A DNA stretch of 64,000 nt from contig OZ245876.1 of assembly GCA_965229445.1 (NCBI GenBank), forward strand, positions 2,232,001 through 2,296,000, in the 5' to 3' direction. Origin of the DNA: Owenweeksia sp965229445 (lineage in GTDB: Bacteria > Bacteroidota > Bacteroidia > Flavobacteriales > Schleiferiaceae). Of this stretch, positions 50,150 through 58,580 are shown piece by piece. The notes below the pieces were generated by a model that was not told the DNA's origin, searched no databases, and saw nothing but the letters and a program-made list of their open reading frames with translations. Position 1 is the first letter of the stretch; every line of letters starts with the position of its first letter. The translations under genes and the position numbers were made by a program.

Positions 50150-51202
50150 CTACATATCCACTTCCCCAATGCTTTGATCAAGCTTCATAGCGTAAGCTTC
50201 AATAAAGGCGTTCTTAACAAAATTCCATATGCTTTGTAAGACATCTGCGTCGGTACCTGTGATCCTTCCCTCCACCGGAATTTTGGTTCCAATTTGCTCC
50301 TTTTCTTTATTCTCAAAAATATTTGAACCCAATTCGGCAAGTCCTCTATTTATTCTCGAAGCAAGTCCATCGGATGAATCCGCAGGGGCAATTTCCAGTC
50401 CAACAATTAATGGTTTTGCATATCCTTCAAGCTTTCCATTTATAGCTTTTCCTTCGGAATAGAAGTTGAGTTCGCCTCGTGAAACACCTAGCTTAGCGTA
50501 GGCTTGAAAAAGCTCATTAAAGCGCACCATGTCAATTTTCTCCAATTTAAAATTGTAGTCAAAATTTGGTGGATTCAATAAATAATTCAGTCCTCCAGAA
50601 AGGTAAACGCTCCCGCTATCTAGTGTTGTCGCCGTTAACTTAAAGTTTGCGGGCAAAGCATCCTTTGGGTTGATGACATTTCCCAGGTTTTCTGCCCTTA
50701 GATCAAATTCATGGAGGGCGATGTCGATTTTGGGATTAGCACCTGGATCTTTATAGGCGACCTGTCCGTTAGTTATTTGAAATATGTTGAGGTTAATGGG
50801 GTTGAGCTGTTGAATTTGTTGAATGAGGTTTATTCTGGCATCAACACTATCCACCGTCTGTGGTTCCGTTCTCCGAATAAAATTTACCCCCAACGAATCC
50901 ATATAAACTTCACCGACAAATTTCCCTTTAAATAAGGAACGCCAGTGAATTGAAAAGTCCAATTCCGCCAAGGATACCATAGGAATAGAAGGATCCTTTG
51001 ATGCCTCTTCAAAAATCTGGATTTGTTGGATATAAAAGCCTCCACGGTACAACTGCAAATCTACATCCGAAACTCCGCCATGATAACCCTCTACCTCGTT
51101 TATTGCTTCGTTGATGCGGTGCTTCAAAAGTATAGGTAGGGCAGCTCTTACTATTATTAATAGCCCCACCAGGCCCAATATCCATTTATATCTTCTTTTC
51201 AT
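50150..51202 (-). CDS. DUF748/AsmA-like membrane-anchored protein
   Basis: A 350-residue protein with one N-terminal helix (YKWILGLVGLLIIVRAALPI). It has beta-rich repeats typical of AsmA/DUF748 proteins: GGVSDVDLQLYRGGFYIQQI, LDFSIHWRSLFKGKFVGEVY and MVRFNELFQAYAKLGVSRGE. The C-terminal segment contains VEGRITGTDADVLQSIWNFV, the usual DUF748 end. These proteins sit in the inner membrane with a periplasmic body and are linked to envelope lipid homeostasis. It carries the best -24 element of the window just ahead of its ATG. Confidence 0.75.
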   Translation of the reverse strand: MKRRYKWILGLVGLLIIVRAALPILLKHRINEAINEVEGYHGGVSDVDLQLYRGGFYIQQIQIFEEASKDPSIPMVSLAELDFSIHWRSLFKGKFVGEVYMDSLGVNFIRRTEPQTVDSVDARINLIQQIQQLNPINLNIFQITNGQVAYKDPGANPKIDIALHEFDLRAENLGNVINPKDALPANFKLTATTLDSGSVYLSGGLNYLLNPPNFDYNFKLEKIDMVRFNELFQAYAKLGVSRGELNFYSEGKAINGKLEGYAKPLIVGLEIAPADSSDGLASRINRGLAELGSNIFENKEKEQIGTKIPVEGRITGTDADVLQSIWNFVKNAFIEAYAMKLDQSIGEVDM

Positions 51203-51214
51203 ATTTCAGCTATT

Positions 51215-51228
51215 GCTAAAGATGTGCC
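51215..51228 (-). promoter_or_regulatory. Candidate sigma-54 promoter of the DUF748-like gene
   Basis: Minus strand ATGGCACATCTTTAGCAATA: -24 TGGCAC is perfect, -12 GC at ten bases' spacing, with TAGC for TTGC. The predicted start (near 51203) is 1 base before ATG 51202, so the mRNA would be leaderless unless the true start codon is downstream. Confidence 0.5.
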
Positions 51229-51408
51229 ATCGGACCATGCTTTACAAATTCAAAATAAGAATGAGGTATGAAGTTAAGCTATCCAGCAACAAGGTTTGAT
51301 GTTAATAGGTCTTAAGCGCATAGCAACACCAAGAAAATGGGATCCTTAGCGCGCCGGAATACAATCAGCGCAGGATTAGGAAAATTTTAGAATGCTTATT
51401 TGGCCAAA

Positions 51409-51426
51409 CTGTTGAACATATTCCCC
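51409..51426. promoter_or_regulatory. Candidate shared activator site between two sigma-54 promoters
   Basis: CTGTTGAACATATTCCCC matches the site upstream of pfpI (49903-49920). It is ~65 bases from the csbD -24 and ~180 bases from the DUF748-like -24, both within the usual enhancer range. Confidence 0.4.
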
Positions 51427-51489
51427 ATTCATTCCGTCTATTTCCACAGCTTACAAACTGACCCTACTAATAACCAGTGATTTAGCTAA

Positions 51490-51504
51490 TGGAACACCCC
51501 TTGC
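51490..51504 (+). promoter_or_regulatory. Candidate sigma-54 promoter of csbD
   Basis: TGGAACACCCCTTGC: -24 TGG and -12 TTGC with exact GG-N10-GC spacing. This is the most complete match in the window. The predicted start is near 51516, giving a ~70-base leader. Confidence 0.6.
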
Positions 51505-51585
51505 CCTTATAGAAGTAGAATAAAAGTAGAAACTCCAAAAGTATGGAGACACTACAAAAACGAATAACAATTAAATAAGCATACT

Positions 51586-51777
51586 ATGTCAGCTACACAG
51601 GAAAAAATCAAAGGAAACTGGAACCAAATTAAGGGTAAATTGAAAGCCAAGTACGGTGAATTAACCGATGACGACTTGACTTATACCGAAGGTAAAGAAG
51701 ATGAACTTCTCGGAAAAATTCAGGTGAAAACCGGAGAGTCTAAGGAGAAATTGATGAATATGATTGACAACATATAG
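51586..51777 (+). CDS. CsbD-family stress protein
   Basis: A 63-residue protein with the CsbD signature: TQEKIKGNWNQIKGKLKAKY, GELTDDDLTYTEGKEDELLG and IQVKTGESKEKL. CsbD-like proteins are small, hydrophilic and strongly induced by osmotic and general stress in many bacteria; their biochemical role is unknown. It is preceded by a sigma-54-like promoter and followed by a strong terminator, so it is monocistronic. Confidence 0.92.
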   Translation: MSATQEKIKGNWNQIKGKLKAKYGELTDDDLTYTEGKEDELLGKIQVKTGESKEKLMNMIDNI

Positions 51778-51804
51778 GAAGCGTCAACCTACCTACCTAA
51801 AGAG

Positions 51805-51838
51805 CCCCATCTGCTTTGAGCAGATGGGGTTTCTATTT
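51805..51838 (+). terminator. Rho-independent terminator after csbD
   Basis: CCCCATCTGCT (51805-51815) pairs perfectly with AGCAGATGGGG (51819-51829) around TTG, followed by TTTCTATTTT. Confidence 0.9.
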
Positions 51839-51864
51839 TATACACTTTAGCATGTTAGCCTTTT

Positions 51865-51872
51865 TATATTTG
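51865..51872 (+). promoter_or_regulatory. -7 box TATATTTG before the PrsW-type gene
   Basis: A perfect TAnnTTTG ends 4 bases before ATG 51877, so a transcript from it would start at or inside the first codons. Either the mRNA is leaderless or the box is fortuitous. Confidence 0.4.
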
Positions 51873-51876
51873 GTTC

Positions 51877-53229
51877 ATGATCTTGCTATACTTTCTGACG
51901 GCGCTTTTCATTGCCTGGATATGGGTGGATTACTACCGTTTAATAGATGTATTTGAAAAGGAAAAACTGGTTTACCTGATCATCACCTTTTTGTTTGGCT
52001 GCGCTTCCGTCTTCCTGGTATTCGGCATCAACAACTGGTTCTTAAATGATTTCCCGTTCAGATTGGGCGCAGGGTGGTTTTACGATCTTATGTACACTAC
52101 ATTCAAGATTGGAGCAGTGGAAGAGTTTGCTAAACTAATGGCCTTTCTAGCTAGTTTCCTGCTGTTTAGGAAGCAATTCAACGAACCCATTGATTACCTG
52201 GCCTACATCTGTACCGCTGCTCTTGGTTTTTCCGCGGTAGAAAACATTATGTACTTCGTTCAGGCTGGGGCTCACATCATTTCAGCCAGAGCAATCTTAT
52301 CTACCGTGGGGCATATGTTTGATACAGCTCTAATTGCCTATGGCTATATTCTTTATCGCTATCATCCCAAAAGCTATTCTATCCTAATCATTCCACTATT
52401 CTTTTTACTGGCCAGTCTGGCGCACGGATTATACGATTTTTGGATTATGTACTCAGGATTTCAGGGATTCGGCACTTTGTTGTTGATAGCCTATTTTATG
52501 TACACCCTGTCATTTTTTATGGTCGTTTTGAATAACTCAATTAATAATTCTCATTTATTCACCTATAAAACGATCGTAGATCCCAAGCAGGTCTCTTCCA
52601 GGTTGCTTACATACTATGCCATCGTATTTGCAGTAGAGTTTCTCATTATATCTTTCGAACATGGAATAAGTGCGGGGATTATGAATATCAACACCTCCCT
52701 TTTCACCGCAGGTTTTGTGGTTTTGGTAACAAGTATTAGAATGAGTCGGTTTCGCCTAATCAAAAACCATTGGTATCCCTTAAAACTGGAAATGCCCTTT
52801 GAAATATATGGTCTACCTGGTATTATGCGTGGTGGAATAAGGATCAAGGGAGAATCTCATAATGACGCTAGCCTAAGCCATCACTATCAGGAACAGGTAA
52901 TACTAAGGCCCTTTTCCAAGCGAAAGTCTTACCTGGGGAGGCCGGTAAGGGCGTTTATAAAAGACAAAATTTTTATGATAAGTCATCACCCATTTTTTCC
53001 ATTGATCATGGAAGATGAAGACCCTCTTCGCGCTCAGCATGCCTTAATCCCCAAGACCTACGGCAAAACAGAACATAAAACATATCCCATTGTAGCCTTG
53101 GTAAAAGCCATTAAACCCCTTCAAGAGGAGAACTTTGCACAGGACGGCAGTGAATTTAAGTTTTTAGAATGGGTGGTTGTTAAACCAATGCCAGATGAAA
53201 TGCACGATCAGATTTCTAATTCAAGATAG
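51877..53229 (+). CDS. PrsW family intramembrane metalloprotease
   Basis: 450 residues. Roughly eight membrane helices occupy residues 1-290. The PrsW motifs are complete: EEFAK (Glu82-Glu83 onward), GFSAVENIMYFV (~120), STVGHMFDTALIAYG (His) and SLAHGLYDFWI (His/Asp). In Bacillus, PrsW cleaves an anti-sigma factor. Residues ~300-450 are a soluble C-terminal domain (FEIYGLPGIMRGGIRIKGES), unusual in the basic PrsW layout. Position beside csbD suggests stress signalling. It overlaps the convergent EEP gene by 22 bp. Confidence 0.85.
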   Translation: MILLYFLTALFIAWIWVDYYRLIDVFEKEKLVYLIITFLFGCASVFLVFGINNWFLNDFPFRLGAGWFYDLMYTTFKIGAVEEFAKLMAFLASFLLFRKQFNEPIDYLAYICTAALGFSAVENIMYFVQAGAHIISARAILSTVGHMFDTALIAYGYILYRYHPKSYSILIIPLFFLLASLAHGLYDFWIMYSGFQGFGTLLLIAYFMYTLSFFMVVLNNSINNSHLFTYKTIVDPKQVSSRLLTYYAIVFAVEFLIISFEHGISAGIMNINTSLFTAGFVVLVTSIRMSRFRLIKNHWYPLKLEMPFEIYGLPGIMRGGIRIKGESHNDASLSHHYQEQVILRPFSKRKSYLGRPVRAFIKDKIFMISHHPFFPLIMEDEDPLRAQHALIPKTYGKTEHKTYPIVALVKAIKPLQEENFAQDGSEFKFLEWVVVKPMPDEMHDQISNSR

Positions 53230-54020
53230 AGTGCACTATGGTCGGAGGTGGTTTGAACCGCTTTACCATCAACTTTCTGCATACCCTGACTAAAGAGGAT
53301 GTGATCTAAACTTCTTGGTCCGTTTCTCAATTTAAGCAGATTCATCATCAGGGTAGACCAAATGGAATTATCTGATTTCACAATTTCATGAAAATCCGGA
53401 CTAGGAAAGGTTTTTCTAGTAAAGTGCTGAAGCTCATCAGGAAGCACCAAATCGGAACTGTTAATTCCCATATTAAAGTCGCCGGCTACAATGACATGAT
53501 CATTATTAGATTGATACTTTTTAAAATATTCCAGAATCGTATTTACTTGTTTCTTACGGAGAAATTTATTGAATGGAGTACCCTGCACCCCAATCAAGAC
53601 CAATTGCCAGGCCGGAACCCTGAGCGCCGCGAATCTGCCACCAGGAAAGCGTTGTACTTTTACTTCCACTTCATCACAATCCGCTAAACAGGCAACCAGC
53701 GTGCCCCTTTTGTGGCCACTGCTAATTTCTTCGCTTAGATCTGACCTAAAATTTTTGTAGCCTGAAGATTTCAAAATTCTAATGGATTCACTAGGGAAAT
53801 CAGATTTAATTACTTCATTAACCACGATAAGGTGTGGTTGAAATTGATCCACAATTTCTTCCACCGGATGCGCACCTTCACGCTCTTGTCTTAGCTTGTC
53901 CATTAAGCTATAGTCACCCATGAAGGCCTGGCGGTGAAGTTGTATCCACTTCGAAGCACTTAAGTCATGTATAGAAACCCCATCAAAAAGGGTGTTAACG
54001 GTGGCTAATCTCAATTTCAT
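53208..54020 (-). CDS. Soluble EEP-family (endonuclease/exonuclease/phosphatase) protein
   Basis: The 270 residues have the EEP pattern: LRLATVNTLFDGVSIHDL start, HLIVVNEVIKSDFPSE, VIVAGDFNMGINSSDL (catalytic Asp/Asn), LDHILFSQG and TSDHSALYLELEI. No signal peptide or membrane segment is present, unlike the EEP protein at 30298. The Glu position usually found as 'QE' is VNEV here. The substrate may be a nucleic acid or phosphoester. It is divergent from the erythromycin-esterase-like gene. Confidence 0.8.
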   Translation of the reverse strand: MKLRLATVNTLFDGVSIHDLSASKWIQLHRQAFMGDYSLMDKLRQEREGAHPVEEIVDQFQPHLIVVNEVIKSDFPSESIRILKSSGYKNFRSDLSEEISSGHKRGTLVACLADCDEVEVKVQRFPGGRFAALRVPAWQLVLIGVQGTPFNKFLRKKQVNTILEYFKKYQSNNDHVIVAGDFNMGINSSDLVLPDELQHFTRKTFPSPDFHEIVKSDNSIWSTLMMNLLKLRNGPRSLDHILFSQGMQKVDGKAVQTTSDHSALYLELEI

Positions 54021-54074
54021 TGCAAGCGTAAATAACGCAAAAGAAACTATACCTTTCCTTAATTAAACTAGATA

Positions 54075-55325
54075 ATGGCCTCTCAGAAATTTCGAAAAAT
54101 CAAATTGTCCTTCAGGTATTCTTGGCTAAGCCTTGTGTTTTATATGATTGCCAGTCACCATAGATGCCACGCTCAAACGCTATATCCAGATTCACTATCG
54201 CTAATAGCTAAATATGCTGAGCCTGTTTACATGACAGCTGACAAAACCAATGGCTCCTGGGCATCAGTGTTAGCCGTTCTTCAAGAGCCCAAAGTTATAG
54301 CCATTGGCGAATTCACACATGGGGCTCACGAAATCTTTGATTATCGCAATGATTTAATCAGAGAAATTCATCGTTCTATGGGCATCAGCCTGATCCTGTT
54401 TGAATCCGGTATAGGAGAAGTAGGCGCACTAAACCAAGACATTCACAAGTTGGATTCTACCCAATTCACCCAGGCATTTATTGGTGGATGGCAATCTGAA
54501 GAGTTTCGCGATCTCGTCTCTTTTTGTGCTAAAGAAAACATCACTATAGCTGGGTATGATGTGCAGAGAACTGGCACTGGTTCGCTGAAACTTGCCGGGT
54601 TATCTCTGCAACCTAAGCTAAAGGAATTAGAAACGCAGTTCACGGAAGTAAAATCTCTTCTCTCCAATTATAAACTGGCCTACGATTCAGTTTATCCTCC
54701 TACGATGAAGCTAATAACAGCTTATCATATGTTGCTTGCCGAGCTAGGCCAGGAAGGCTTATTAAAAAAGACGGTACAAAACCGAATTGGATTCCTTCAG
54801 TATATGCTTGAATTTAAGCAATCTATGGGCTGGCATAAAAGGTGGCGCACAAGAGACAGCTTAATGGCCGACAATATACTTTGGCTCATGGATTATTACC
54901 AACCTCCTGGCAAAACCATAATCATTGGCCACAACTACCACCTTTCCAGATATAATGAACATGAGGAAGTAATGGGTGAATATTGTAAAGATGCCCTTTA
55001 TGATCAAGCTTATGTGATCGGTGTGTTTGGCAATCAAGGATCATACTTAAACAATCGAGGTGAAAAACAAGTAATGTCTAAGCCAGACACCCTTAATCCG
55101 GACATTAAACACCTTATTATGGCTGGCGGCTTTCAATGTAGCTTTTTACCCCTGGATGACCGGCTACAATATGATGTCCCATGCATAAACTCCAGGTGGG
55201 TTGCCAAGGACACCTTCATTGATCTCAAGGGTTCAGACAACTTGTATCTAACTCGTGCCTTCAATGGGTTGTTGTTGATAGATCAGGTTTCGGAAGCACA
55301 TGCCCTTAATAAAGCCCCAAGGTGA
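54075..55325 (+). CDS. Exported erythromycin-esterase-family hydrolase
   Basis: 416 residues with an N-terminal signal segment ending near HAQT (residue ~37). The family block AIGEFTHGAHEIFDYRNDLI (GExTHG with Glu and His) is followed by LILFESG, WHKRWRTRDSLMADNILWLM and TIIIGHNYHLSR. This is the EreA/EreB superfamily fold (PF05139). Many members are not macrolide esterases. The signal peptide argues for a periplasmic substrate, so a resistance role should not be assumed. Confidence 0.85.
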   Translation: MASQKFRKIKLSFRYSWLSLVFYMIASHHRCHAQTLYPDSLSLIAKYAEPVYMTADKTNGSWASVLAVLQEPKVIAIGEFTHGAHEIFDYRNDLIREIHRSMGISLILFESGIGEVGALNQDIHKLDSTQFTQAFIGGWQSEEFRDLVSFCAKENITIAGYDVQRTGTGSLKLAGLSLQPKLKELETQFTEVKSLLSNYKLAYDSVYPPTMKLITAYHMLLAELGQEGLLKKTVQNRIGFLQYMLEFKQSMGWHKRWRTRDSLMADNILWLMDYYQPPGKTIIIGHNYHLSRYNEHEEVMGEYCKDALYDQAYVIGVFGNQGSYLNNRGEKQVMSKPDTLNPDIKHLIMAGGFQCSFLPLDDRLQYDVPCINSRWVAKDTFIDLKGSDNLYLTRAFNGLLLIDQVSEAHALNKAPR

Positions 55326-55399
55326 ATATGTAGTTTAGTCACCTTCAGCGAATTTCCAATAAACTTAGCTGGCTAAGCCCAGAGTACATTAGCCTTCGC

Positions 55400-55407
55400 T
55401 ACTTTTG
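55400..55407 (+). promoter_or_regulatory. -7 box TACTTTTG just ahead of priA
   Basis: A perfect TAnnTTTG ends 4 bases before ATG 55412, implying a leaderless or near-leaderless priA transcript. No -33 TTTG is seen at the right spacing. Confidence 0.45.
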
Positions 55408-55411
55408 CCCA

Positions 55412-57865
55412 ATGCCACTCTATGCCGAAGTGATACTACCCCTGGCTCTGCCGCAGAACTTCACCTATCAAATACCTCCGGAACTGGAAAGTTTAGTCCA
55501 ACCAGGCCTAAGAGTAAGTGTGGAGGTTGGAAAGCGCAAGCAGTACACGGCGGTGATTTATCATTTAACAAATGAGGCTCCAAAGGGCATCCGTGTAAAA
55601 CCTATCCTCAGAATTGAAGATGATCAACCGCTCGTAAGCGATCACCAATTAAGGTTCTGGCATTGGATATCACAGTATTATATGTGCAGCATGGGAGAAG
55701 TTATGAATGCCGCCTTGCCATCTGGCCTAAAACTGGAAAGTGAGACGCTGATCACTGCTAATCTTGATGTTGAAATAGACGAAGAAAGCCTAAGTGACCA
55801 TGAATTTCTCATTTGGGAAGCGCTGGAACAACATTCTCCCCTCAGCATTTCTCAAATTGATGATATCACCGGTCTCAAAAACTCCATGCGGCTTGTTCAT
55901 CAATTGCTTGATAAACATTTAATTCTGCTCCAGGAAGAAATGAAAACGGGTTACAAACCCAGAACCCGAAAAATGTTAAGGCTCGATCCCAAACTCAACC
56001 ATGACGAGAGTATTTCTAAAATATTTGACCAGCTTGCCCGTGCCCCAAAACAAAAAGAAATACTACTCAGCTATTTCCACTTTAGGCAAATTGAAAACAA
56101 AAATCTACTACCTCTAAAGAAAATCACCCAAGGAATTGAGGGTAGTGATTCCGCAGTTCGTGCCTTAATAAAAAAACGAATTCTGGAAGTATTTGATGAA
56201 GAAGTTAGCCTGCTTCCTTCAAGCCCAGGTGCAAAAATGCTCCTTCCTGAATTGAATGAACATCAGTTAATTGCCGCACAGGAGGTGGCAGCCAGCTTCG
56301 CAAAAAATAAGGTGGCCTTGCTGCATGGCATCACTTCATCGGGTAAAACTGAAATATATGCGCATTTAATACAAAATGCTCTTGAGGCAGCTCAGCAAGT
56401 ATTATATCTGGTTCCTGAAATTGCCCTTACCACGCAATTAATTTCCCGACTAAAAAAGTACTTCGGCCATAAGGTGATTGTGTATCACTCACGCTTTTCA
56501 GACCGAGAAAGAATAGAGACCTGGCGCAAAGTACATGAGATGCCTGATGATCCAGTCCTGGTGGTTGGCGCAAGAAGCAGTATTTTCTTGCCATTTAGCA
56601 AGCTGGGGCTAGTAATAGTGGATGAAGAACACGAAACCAGCTACAAACAATTTGATCCCGCACCGCGATACCATGCCCGGGATTGTGCTATTTGGCTTGC
56701 CAAGTATTTTAAGGCTGACACAGTCCTAGGTTCAGCCACGCCTTCTATTGAGAGCATGCATCACGCCTTAAATGACAAGTACACCTTATCTTCCCTAAAC
56801 AAACGCTATGCTGATCTGCCCCTACCGGTGATTGAATGTGTAGACCTGAAGGATGCGCGAAGAAAAAAGAGAATGCATGGTCCATACAGTAGTGTCCTAT
56901 TGACGGAAATAAGAGCGGCATTAAAACAGCAAAAACAAGTCATCTTATTTCAAAACCGCCGCGGTTTTAGTACCCTTATTCAATGTCAGAATTGCGCTCA
57001 TGTTACACAGTGTAAAAACTGTGACATCAGCCTCACTTACCACAAGCACTCAGACCTGTTGCGATGTCATTACTGCGGTTATTCACGCAGTGTTCCCAAG
57101 CAATGTCCTGCTTGCAAGAGTTATGACATTAAAGCCCTGGGCTTTGGTACGGAAAAGTTGGAGGAGGAGCTAAAAATACTTATTCCAGAAGCGCGGATCC
57201 AACGGATGGATTTGGACACAACCAGAAAGAAGAATGCCTATGAGAAAATTTTAACAGATTTTGAAGACGGCTTGTTAGATGTGCTGGTTGGTACTCAAAT
57301 GGTAACTAAAGGCTTAGATTTCGCAAGGGTATCCCTAGTAGGAATTCTGAATGCCGATACCTTGCTCAATTTTCCTGATTTCAGAAGTCATGAACGAGCA
57401 TATCAACTGATGGCTCAGGTGGCCGGCAGAGCAGGTAGAAAGGGTGCACAGGGAAAGGTACTCATTCAAACATCTGAGCCATACCACAGCATTATCCGGC
57501 AAGTTTTAGACAATGATTATGAAGCCATGTATAAAGATCAGGTATATGAGCGAAAGAATTTCAAATATCCTCCTTTCTATCGGCTAATCCGTGTAACGCT
57601 TAAACACAAAGACCCCAAGCTATTGATGACGGGCGCAAAAGATGTTGCACAAACTTTAAGACAAGAGCTGGGCAACCGGGTGTTGGGGCCAGAATTTCCC
57701 ATAGTGGCCAGATTGCGCAATAGGTATCAGATGGAAATTTTGATAAAACTGGAAGCAGGATTATCTCTGCAAAAGGTGAAATCCATTGTATACCATCAGG
57801 TATCTTCGAAATTATCTGAGGAAGAATTACGATTGTCCGTCATCTATGATGTAGACCCGATGTAA
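55412..57865 (+). CDS. priA: Primosomal protein N' (replication restart helicase)
   Basis: 817 residues. The N-terminal 3'-DNA-binding domain begins YAEVILPLALPQNFTYQIP. The helicase core has Walker A GITSSGKTE, DEEH in VDEEHETSYKQF, and GSATPS. Eight Cys bind two zincs in CQNCAHVTQCKNCDISLTYH and CHYCGYSRSVPKQCPACKS. QVAGRAGRKGAQGKVLIQT is motif VI. It reloads the replisome at stalled forks. The length is usual for Bacteroidota. Confidence 0.95.
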   Translation: MPLYAEVILPLALPQNFTYQIPPELESLVQPGLRVSVEVGKRKQYTAVIYHLTNEAPKGIRVKPILRIEDDQPLVSDHQLRFWHWISQYYMCSMGEVMNAALPSGLKLESETLITANLDVEIDEESLSDHEFLIWEALEQHSPLSISQIDDITGLKNSMRLVHQLLDKHLILLQEEMKTGYKPRTRKMLRLDPKLNHDESISKIFDQLARAPKQKEILLSYFHFRQIENKNLLPLKKITQGIEGSDSAVRALIKKRILEVFDEEVSLLPSSPGAKMLLPELNEHQLIAAQEVAASFAKNKVALLHGITSSGKTEIYAHLIQNALEAAQQVLYLVPEIALTTQLISRLKKYFGHKVIVYHSRFSDRERIETWRKVHEMPDDPVLVVGARSSIFLPFSKLGLVIVDEEHETSYKQFDPAPRYHARDCAIWLAKYFKADTVLGSATPSIESMHHALNDKYTLSSLNKRYADLPLPVIECVDLKDARRKKRMHGPYSSVLLTEIRAALKQQKQVILFQNRRGFSTLIQCQNCAHVTQCKNCDISLTYHKHSDLLRCHYCGYSRSVPKQCPACKSYDIKALGFGTEKLEEELKILIPEARIQRMDLDTTRKKNAYEKILTDFEDGLLDVLVGTQMVTKGLDFARVSLVGILNADTLLNFPDFRSHERAYQLMAQVAGRAGRKGAQGKVLIQTSEPYHSIIRQVLDNDYEAMYKDQVYERKNFKYPPFYRLIRVTLKHKDPKLLMTGAKDVAQTLRQELGNRVLGPEFPIVARLRNRYQMEILIKLEAGLSLQKVKSIVYHQVSSKLSEEELRLSVIYDVDPM

Positions 57866-57880
57866 TCAATTTTGAGAGGG

Positions 57881-58570
57881 CTACTCTACTTTCTTGGATT
57901 TATCGGGAATTAATTTACCCAAGGACTTCAGCACGCCTACGGCTATTAAGTATTGAGCCAATCCATAAGCAATCATCACCGCTATCTGCAACCACTTATT
58001 GGTCTCCTTATACATGTGGTAAGCTAAAAGCAGGTCTGAAACAATGAACAAGGACACTCCGATGGGGGGCCAAACAGACGTTCGAATCGATTTTTGTATA
58101 AAACCGGTACTCACCATCAGGTGAATTATTAAGAGGGTGGCATAAGCATAAATGAATATTTGCATTTCTGCCGGTGTACCCACATAGCTAATTAAGGCAA
58201 TAAAAGAGGCGAAAGAGATTGTCAGCGCTGCCATAATACGGATCCACCTGAAATCAAGCTTTAGCTGAAAATAAAAGCTTATATACGCTAAGTGAGCCAG
58301 TGCAAAAGAAGCCATTCCTCCCAAAAACCAATGCTGCCCTTCTAGCATCAACATTACATCACCACATAAAGAAAAGGCTAAACCAAGTATTACTGAAATT
58401 CGATATCGAGAGGCAATGGCCTCAGTTTTATGAATAAAGTAACTCAGTAAACTGAAAATTAGTAAGGGCTTACTGATATAGTAGAGCGCCATACTCTCTG
58501 GCTTATAAAGCACTGCGAGATGCAATAACAATACACTGAAATAAACCTTGTTAAAATCCTGTAATTTCAA
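57881..58570 (-). CDS. YhhN/TMEM86-like lysoplasmalogenase family protein
   Basis: A 229-residue protein with ~8 membrane helices. The YhhN block is SVILGLAFSLCGDVMLMLEG with ASFALAHLAYISFYF, and the late IGVSLFIVSDLLLAYHMY with AYGLAQYLIAVGVLKSL. The conserved polar residues (GD, SD) within helices are those of the family, which hydrolyses vinyl-ether lysolipids in animals; the bacterial substrate is uncertain. It lies 10 bp behind the M48 gene. Confidence 0.85.
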   Translation of the reverse strand: MKLQDFNKVYFSVLLLHLAVLYKPESMALYYISKPLLIFSLLSYFIHKTEAIASRYRISVILGLAFSLCGDVMLMLEGQHWFLGGMASFALAHLAYISFYFQLKLDFRWIRIMAALTISFASFIALISYVGTPAEMQIFIYAYATLLIIHLMVSTGFIQKSIRTSVWPPIGVSLFIVSDLLLAYHMYKETNKWLQIAVMIAYGLAQYLIAVGVLKSLGKLIPDKSKKVE

Positions 58571-58580
58571 TAGGTAGCCT

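Larger units (their letters stand above)
51203..51585. other. 383-bp divergent regulatory region between DUF748-like and csbD genes
   Basis: No gene is supported. It carries two candidate sigma-54 promoters pointing outward (51215-51228 minus; 51491-51504 plus) and one candidate activator site between them (51409-51426), so a single bound regulator could serve both genes. Confidence 0.5.

Noticed and set aside
54075..55325. Macrolide resistance gene
   Set aside because: The family is broad, the protein is exported, and no mobile-element or resistance context exists; the family name alone is not evidence.
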